Shown here: positions 6,653 through 9,831 of the stretch, one piece after another
Numbering within the stretch: position 1 is the first letter of the stretch
Layout: every line of letters starts with the position of its first letter
Assembly (NCBI GenBank): GCA_018369015.1
Contig: JAGZDD010000144.1
Location: 1-9,831, forward strand
Direction: 5' to 3'
Origin: Clostridiales bacterium
GTDB lineage: Bacteria > Bacillota > Clostridia > Lachnospirales > Lachnospiraceae
DNA: 9,831 nucleotides
The notes under the pieces: model-generated
Database searches by the model: none
Seen by the model: only the letters and a program-made list of their open reading frames with translations
What the model was told of the DNA's origin: nothing
Position numbers and translations under genes: made by a program

Positions 6653-7391
6653 AATCCACCTCATACAAACATAGCCCCGATGGGAACGCCGTTACGCCAG
6701 CGCGCTCCCTGCTTTTGCTTGCCAAAACTGCTGCCATCTCTTTAGCGGGTCTTTTTCCAGCGCCTACCTCTATCAATGTTCCGGCCATAATCCTGACCAT
6801 ATTATATAAAAAGCCATTTCCATGAAACAGCATGTGTATTTCTCTTTTTTCCCTGCAAATATCAATGCTGTAAATTTCCCGCACCGTGGACTTCTTCGTT
6901 CTTTTTACTGATGAAAAGGCCCTAAAATCATGGCGGCCAACTAAAATCCCGGCCGCTTCTCTCATTGCCTCTATGTCAAGCGTTTCATTGCAGCGGCAAA
7001 CATACTTCCGGTCAAACACACAGGGCGCTCCCCCGTCGACAATCCGGTAAAGATATTTTTTGGACCTGGCATTAAGACGGCTATGAAAACGGCTGTCTAC
7101 TTCGCAGACCGAAAGGATACCTATATCCTCTGGAAGGTAGCGGTTCAGGTAACTTTGGATCTCTTTGCAGGACAGCTCTGTACATGTATGAAAATTTGCC
7201 ACCTGGCCGCAGGCATGAACTCCTGCGTCTGTACGGCCTGAGCCGGAAATCTCAATCGCTTCCCCTGTCATTTTTTCCAAAACTGCCTCGATTTTTCCCT
7301 GAATTGTTTTTTGCCCGCTGTTTTTCCCAAGCCTCTGCCACCCGTCATAGCGGCTCCCGTCATACTCAATCAGCAGTTTAATATTTCTCAT
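6645..7391 (-). CDS. truA: tRNA pseudouridine(38-40) synthase TruA
   Basis: TruA converts uridines 38-40 of the tRNA anticodon stem-loop to pseudouridine in the cytoplasm. The product has 248 residues, the family norm. It begins MRNIKLLIEYDGSRYDGWQ, the typical TruA start, and carries the catalytic motif GSGRTDAGVHACGQVANF with nucleophile Asp55. Later family blocks follow, including RSKKYLYRI, GRHDFRAFSS and the C-terminal FLYNMVRIMAGTLIEVG. The start at 7391 has GGAG 8 nt upstream and matches the family. A longer in-frame form from ATG 7472 is rejected, because its extra 27 codons read out of a terminator and through the likely promoter. It is the first gene of an operon with the OmpR-type two-component system, whose regulator overlaps its last codons. 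Confidence 0.96.
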   Translation of the reverse strand: MRNIKLLIEYDGSRYDGWQRLGKNSGQKTIQGKIEAVLEKMTGEAIEISGSGRTDAGVHACGQVANFHTCTELSCKEIQSYLNRYLPEDIGILSVCEVDSRFHSRLNARSKKYLYRIVDGGAPCVFDRKYVCRCNETLDIEAMREAAGILVGRHDFRAFSSVKRTKKSTVREIYSIDICREKREIHMLFHGNGFLYNMVRIMAGTLIEVGAGKRPAKEMAAVLASKSRERAGVTAFPSGLCLYEVDYE

Positions 7392-7423
7392 CCCAAACTC
7401 TCCGTTTTTCAAATAGTAGCTAC

Positions 7424-7452
7424 ATTTTATCATATTCCAGCGGGGCATACAA
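7424..7452 (-). promoter_or_regulatory. Candidate promoter of the truA/two-component operon
   Basis: TTGTAT (7452-7447, a weak -35), a 17-nt spacer and TAAAAT (7429-7424, 5 of 6) preceded by TGA give an extended -10 promoter. Transcription would start near 7417, leaving a leader of about 26 nt that includes the truA ribosome site. It lies just downstream of a strong terminator, as expected for an independent transcription unit. Confidence 0.55.
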
Positions 7453-7475
7453 CCTGTGACCGGGGCTTTCATAAT

Positions 7476-7514
7476 AAAATGCAGGCGTCTCCCGGGGGAT
7501 GAGCCTGCATTTTT
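7476..7514. terminator. Strong, probably bidirectional, rho-independent terminator
   Basis: AAAATGCAGGC (7476-7486) and GCCTGCATTTT (7503-7513) pair perfectly over 11 bp around a 16-nt loop that holds its own GC-rich palindrome. The plus-strand read ends in TTTTT and the minus-strand read in TTTTATTAT, so it can work both ways. On the minus strand it backs up the glgP terminator or attenuates anything started between the two hairpins. Confidence 0.75.
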
Positions 7515-7552
7515 AACGCATGTATATACTAATATAACTTCTCTAAATTAAC

Positions 7553-7581
7553 CGGACATTATACTGGCCACGATATGTCCG
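7553..7581 (-). promoter_or_regulatory. Inverted repeat enclosing a consensus -10 box
   Basis: CGGACAT (7553-7559) and ATGTCCG (7575-7581) form a perfect 7-bp inverted repeat with a 15-nt spacer. On the minus strand a perfect TATAAT (7563-7558) straddles the inner edge of one arm. No good -35 lies 16-18 nt upstream. It could be an operated promoter, or simply another hairpin behind the glgP terminator. Confidence 0.3.
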
Positions 7582-7587
7582 CTATAT

Positions 7588-7629
7588 AAACACCATCAGT
7601 CCGGTCTTACGGCCGGACTGATGGTGTTT
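7588..7629 (-). terminator. Terminator hairpin of glgP
   Basis: AAACACCATCAGTCCGG (7588-7604) pairs perfectly with 7613-7629 over 17 bp with an 8-nt loop. On the minus strand it begins 27 nt after the glgP stop codon. The following tract is short and mixed (TTTATATAG), so it may work as a terminator, a 3'-end stabiliser or both, with the 7476-7514 hairpin as backup. Confidence 0.7.
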
Positions 7630-7656
7630 GCAGCCACACTGCTGCTTCCAAAAAGT

Positions 7657-9831
7657 TTATAATTTTACTGTTACCTTATTCAAATGCCAAATATCTCTGA
7701 CATATTCCTCGATTGTACGGTCGGACGAGAATTTCCCTGCATTGGCAATATTGATCATCGCCATTTTCGCCCAATGGCCGCGGTCCTTATAAGCTTTATT
7801 TACGCGGGCCTGAGCCTGGGCGTAGGCTCTGAAATCCTTCAAGTTAAAATATACGTCCGGACGGTCATACCCCGTTCCTTTAAGAAGGGAGGTATAGATT
7901 TCATTGAACAGATCGCCCTCCTTAGAATAAGTGCCGTCTACGAGCTGTTCTAAAATTTTGCGTATATCGCTGTCGGAATTATAAATCTCATAAGGATTAT
8001 ATCCGCCCTTAGCTTCATAGGACATAACCTCATCTGCGGACATACCAAAAATAAATGCATTTTCGTCGCCCACTTCTTCCACAATCTCCACATTAGCGCC
8101 GTCCATCGTTCCAATCGTCACTGCGCCGTTAAGCATAAACTTCATATTACCGGTTCCTGAAGCTTCCTTGCTGGCTGTGGAAATCTGTTCGGAAACATCG
8201 CTGGCCGCAAAAATAATCTCTGCGTTAGATACCCGGTAGTTTTCGATAAATACAACCTTGAGCTTTCCATTAATGGAAGGATCATTGTTGACAACATCCG
8301 CCACTGAATTAATCAGCTTAATCGTTTCTTTGGCCCGCTTATAACCAGCCGCCGCCTTAGCGCCAAAAATAAATGTCGTTGGATAAAAATCCATGTTTGG
8401 ATTTGCTTTAAGCTGGTTATACAAATACATCACATGAAGAATGTTCATAAGCTGGCGCTTGTATTCATGGAGACGTTTCACCTGTACGTCAAAAATTGAA
8501 TTTGGATCAATATCAATTCCGTTATGCTCTTTAATATATTTTGCCAGACGCAGCTTATTCTGATATTTAATTTCCATAAACTCTTTTTGGCTCTGTGGAT
8601 CATCCGCAAATTTTTCCAAAGCCTTAATCTGGGGCAAATCTGTAATCCAAGCGTCTGTTCCGATTTTCTTTGTCACCCACTCAGCCTGAAGAGGATTGGC
8701 ATGGAGAAGGAAACGCCGCTGAGTAATACCGTTGGTTTTATTGGAAAACTTCTCCGGCATCATTTCATAGAAGTCCTTAAGTTCGCGCTTTTCAAGAATT
8801 TCCGTATGAAGCTGAGCCACACCGTTGACGGAGAAACCGCCCACAATGGCCAGATTAGCCATGCGGATCTGCCCTTCATAAATCACCGCCATTTTCTTAA
8901 TCTTATCATACTGGTTCGGATAAAGATCCTCAACCTTTAAGAGGAAGCGGCGGTTGATTTCTTCAACAATCTGGTAAACACGAGGCAAAAGACGCATAAA
9001 CAAATCTACCGGCCACTTTTCCAGAGCCTCCGCCATAATCGTATGGTTTGTATAGGCACAGCATTTTGTTGTAATATCCCATGCCTCATCCCATTCAAGA
9101 TCCTCCTCATCCACAAGAATACGCATAAGCTCAGCCACAGCAATGGTCGGGTGCGTATCATTCATCTGAAAACATACCTTTTCATACAGCTTATGAATGT
9201 CATTGCCAAGCTCCTTATATTTTTGAAGTGCTCTCTGGATGCTTGCAGAAACAAAGAAATACTGCTGTTTCAACCGAAGCTCCTTGCCGCTGTAATGACT
9301 GTCGTTCGGGTAAAGCACCTCTACAATTGTTTTTGCAAGATTCGCCTGCTCTACGGCTTTATCATAGTTTCCTTTATCAAAAGATTCTAAGTTAAATTCT
9401 ACAATAGGCTCTGCATCCCATATACGCAGCGTATTAATGACGTTATTTCCATAGCCGACAATAGGCATATCGTAGGGAACCGCGTAGACTGACTGATAAT
9501 CTGTCTGGATAAATCGGTTTTTATGGGCGCCTTCATCCCAGACAACCCGTACATAACCGCCAAATTTAATTTCCTGTTTATATTCCGCGCGCTTAAGCTC
9601 AAAGGGATAGCCGTCTTTTAACCAGTTATCCGGCACTTCCATCTGATATCCGTCCTCAATCTTCTGCTTAAACAGGCCATATCTATAGCGGATGCCGCAG
9701 CCATAGGCCGGATAGCCTAAAGTAGATAAGGAATCCAGGAAGCAGGCGGCCAGACGGCCCAGACCGCCATTACCAAGAGCAGGGTCCGGCTCCTGATCCT
9801 CAATCACATTCAAGTCAAGGCCCAGCTCATC
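7657..9831 (-). CDS. glgP: Glycogen/alpha-glucan phosphorylase, 5' end outside window
   Basis: The frame is open from the right edge to the stop at 7657 and encodes 724 residues. Family enzymes are about 800-840 residues, so roughly the first 100 are missing. It uses phosphate to release glucose-1-phosphate from the non-reducing ends of glycogen or maltodextrin (GT35, PLP-dependent). Visible family blocks include EQEPD-like EDQEPDPALGNGGLGRLA near the left end of the fragment, CFQMNDTHPTIAVAELMR, VQVKRLHEYKRQLMN and the PLP-binding EASGTGNMKFMLNGA, whose Lys is codon 8142-8140. The C-terminus is the usual EEYVRDIWHL type. The frame continues upstream past the internal TTG at 9813, so that is not the start. 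The sequence alone does not separate glycogen (GlgP) from maltodextrin (MalP) preference. It is a separate transcription unit from truA. Confidence 0.96.
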   Translation of the reverse strand, partial: DELGLDLNVIEDQEPDPALGNGGLGRLAACFLDSLSTLGYPAYGCGIRYRYGLFKQKIEDGYQMEVPDNWLKDGYPFELKRAEYKQEIKFGGYVRVVWDEGAHKNRFIQTDYQSVYAVPYDMPIVGYGNNVINTLRIWDAEPIVEFNLESFDKGNYDKAVEQANLAKTIVEVLYPNDSHYSGKELRLKQQYFFVSASIQRALQKYKELGNDIHKLYEKVCFQMNDTHPTIAVAELMRILVDEEDLEWDEAWDITTKCCAYTNHTIMAEALEKWPVDLFMRLLPRVYQIVEEINRRFLLKVEDLYPNQYDKIKKMAVIYEGQIRMANLAIVGGFSVNGVAQLHTEILEKRELKDFYEMMPEKFSNKTNGITQRRFLLHANPLQAEWVTKKIGTDAWITDLPQIKALEKFADDPQSQKEFMEIKYQNKLRLAKYIKEHNGIDIDPNSIFDVQVKRLHEYKRQLMNILHVMYLYNQLKANPNMDFYPTTFIFGAKAAAGYKRAKETIKLINSVADVVNNDPSINGKLKVVFIENYRVSNAEIIFAASDVSEQISTASKEASGTGNMKFMLNGAVTIGTMDGANVEIVEEVGDENAFIFGMSADEVMSYEAKGGYNPYEIYNSDSDIRKILEQLVDGTYSKEGDLFNEIYTSLLKGTGYDRPDVYFNLKDFRAYAQAQARVNKAYKDRGHWAKMAMINIANAGKFSSDRTIEEYVRDIWHLNKVTVKL

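Noticed and set aside
6653..6664. Four-residue upstream start of the OmpR-type regulator
   Set aside because: ATG 6664 lacks a good ribosome site, while ATG 6652 has GAGG at the right distance and gives the usual MNKILIVEDD start.
7392..7472. Longer truA N-terminus starting at ATG 7472
   Set aside because: The added 27 residues match nothing in the family and would be read from the tail of a terminator and through the likely promoter. The start at 7391 has a proper ribosome site and the typical TruA N-terminus.
7630..7645. Short GCAGC/GCTGC hairpin just after the glgP stop
   Set aside because: It has only 5 bp and no T tract, next to the much stronger 17-bp hairpin; not annotated separately.
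9811..9813. TTG at 9813 as the start of the phosphorylase
   Set aside because: The frame continues to the window edge with family-like sequence (DELGLDLN), so the gene is cut by the window.

Overview
The window looks like chromosomal DNA of a low-to-moderate-GC Gram-positive anaerobe of the class Clostridia, most likely Lachnospiraceae. This rests on strong AGGAGG-type ribosome sites, a YesN/YesM-type two-component pair beside a ribose/galactose-class (CUT2) sugar-binding lipoprotein, and the style of the glycogen phosphorylase. The genus is not resolved. Every supported gene lies on the minus strand, so transcription runs from high to low coordinates. The few long plus-strand frames are shadows. 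I see no mobile elements, CRISPR, tRNA or rRNA.

Layout in the direction of transcription: (a) 9831-7657, glycogen phosphorylase (glgP), cut at its 5' end by the window edge and closed by a 17-bp hairpin. (b) 7630-7392, a short non-coding region with an inverted repeat around a perfect TATAAT, a second, probably bidirectional terminator, and a candidate extended -10 promoter for the next operon. (c) 7391-4979, truA (tRNA pseudouridine synthase) overlapping an OmpR-type response regulator, which abuts its histidine kinase (TAGATG). (d) 4900-718, a second signalling operon of a different class: a YesN-type AraC response regulator, a YesM-type histidine kinase with almost no extracellular part, and a full-length but catalytically degenerate RbsA/MglA-like double ABC ATPase, closed by a clear rho-independent terminator. 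(e) 666-406, an AT-rich promoter region with a palindrome between -35 and -10 and a leader of about 145 nt. (f) 405-1, the N-terminal 135 residues of a sugar-binding lipoprotein whose operon presumably continues off the left edge with ATPase and permease genes.

The most interesting reading is that (d) to (f) form a sugar-sensing unit. The kinase has no extracellular ligand domain. The ABC protein keeps its fold and length but has lost the motifs needed for both composite ATP sites. The pair sits directly upstream of a real CUT2 binding-protein gene. The inferred model is that the pseudo-ATPase reports transporter or binding-protein state to the kinase, and that the YesN regulator then controls the lipoprotein promoter. 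The degeneracy and gene order are read directly from the sequence; the signalling role is inference.
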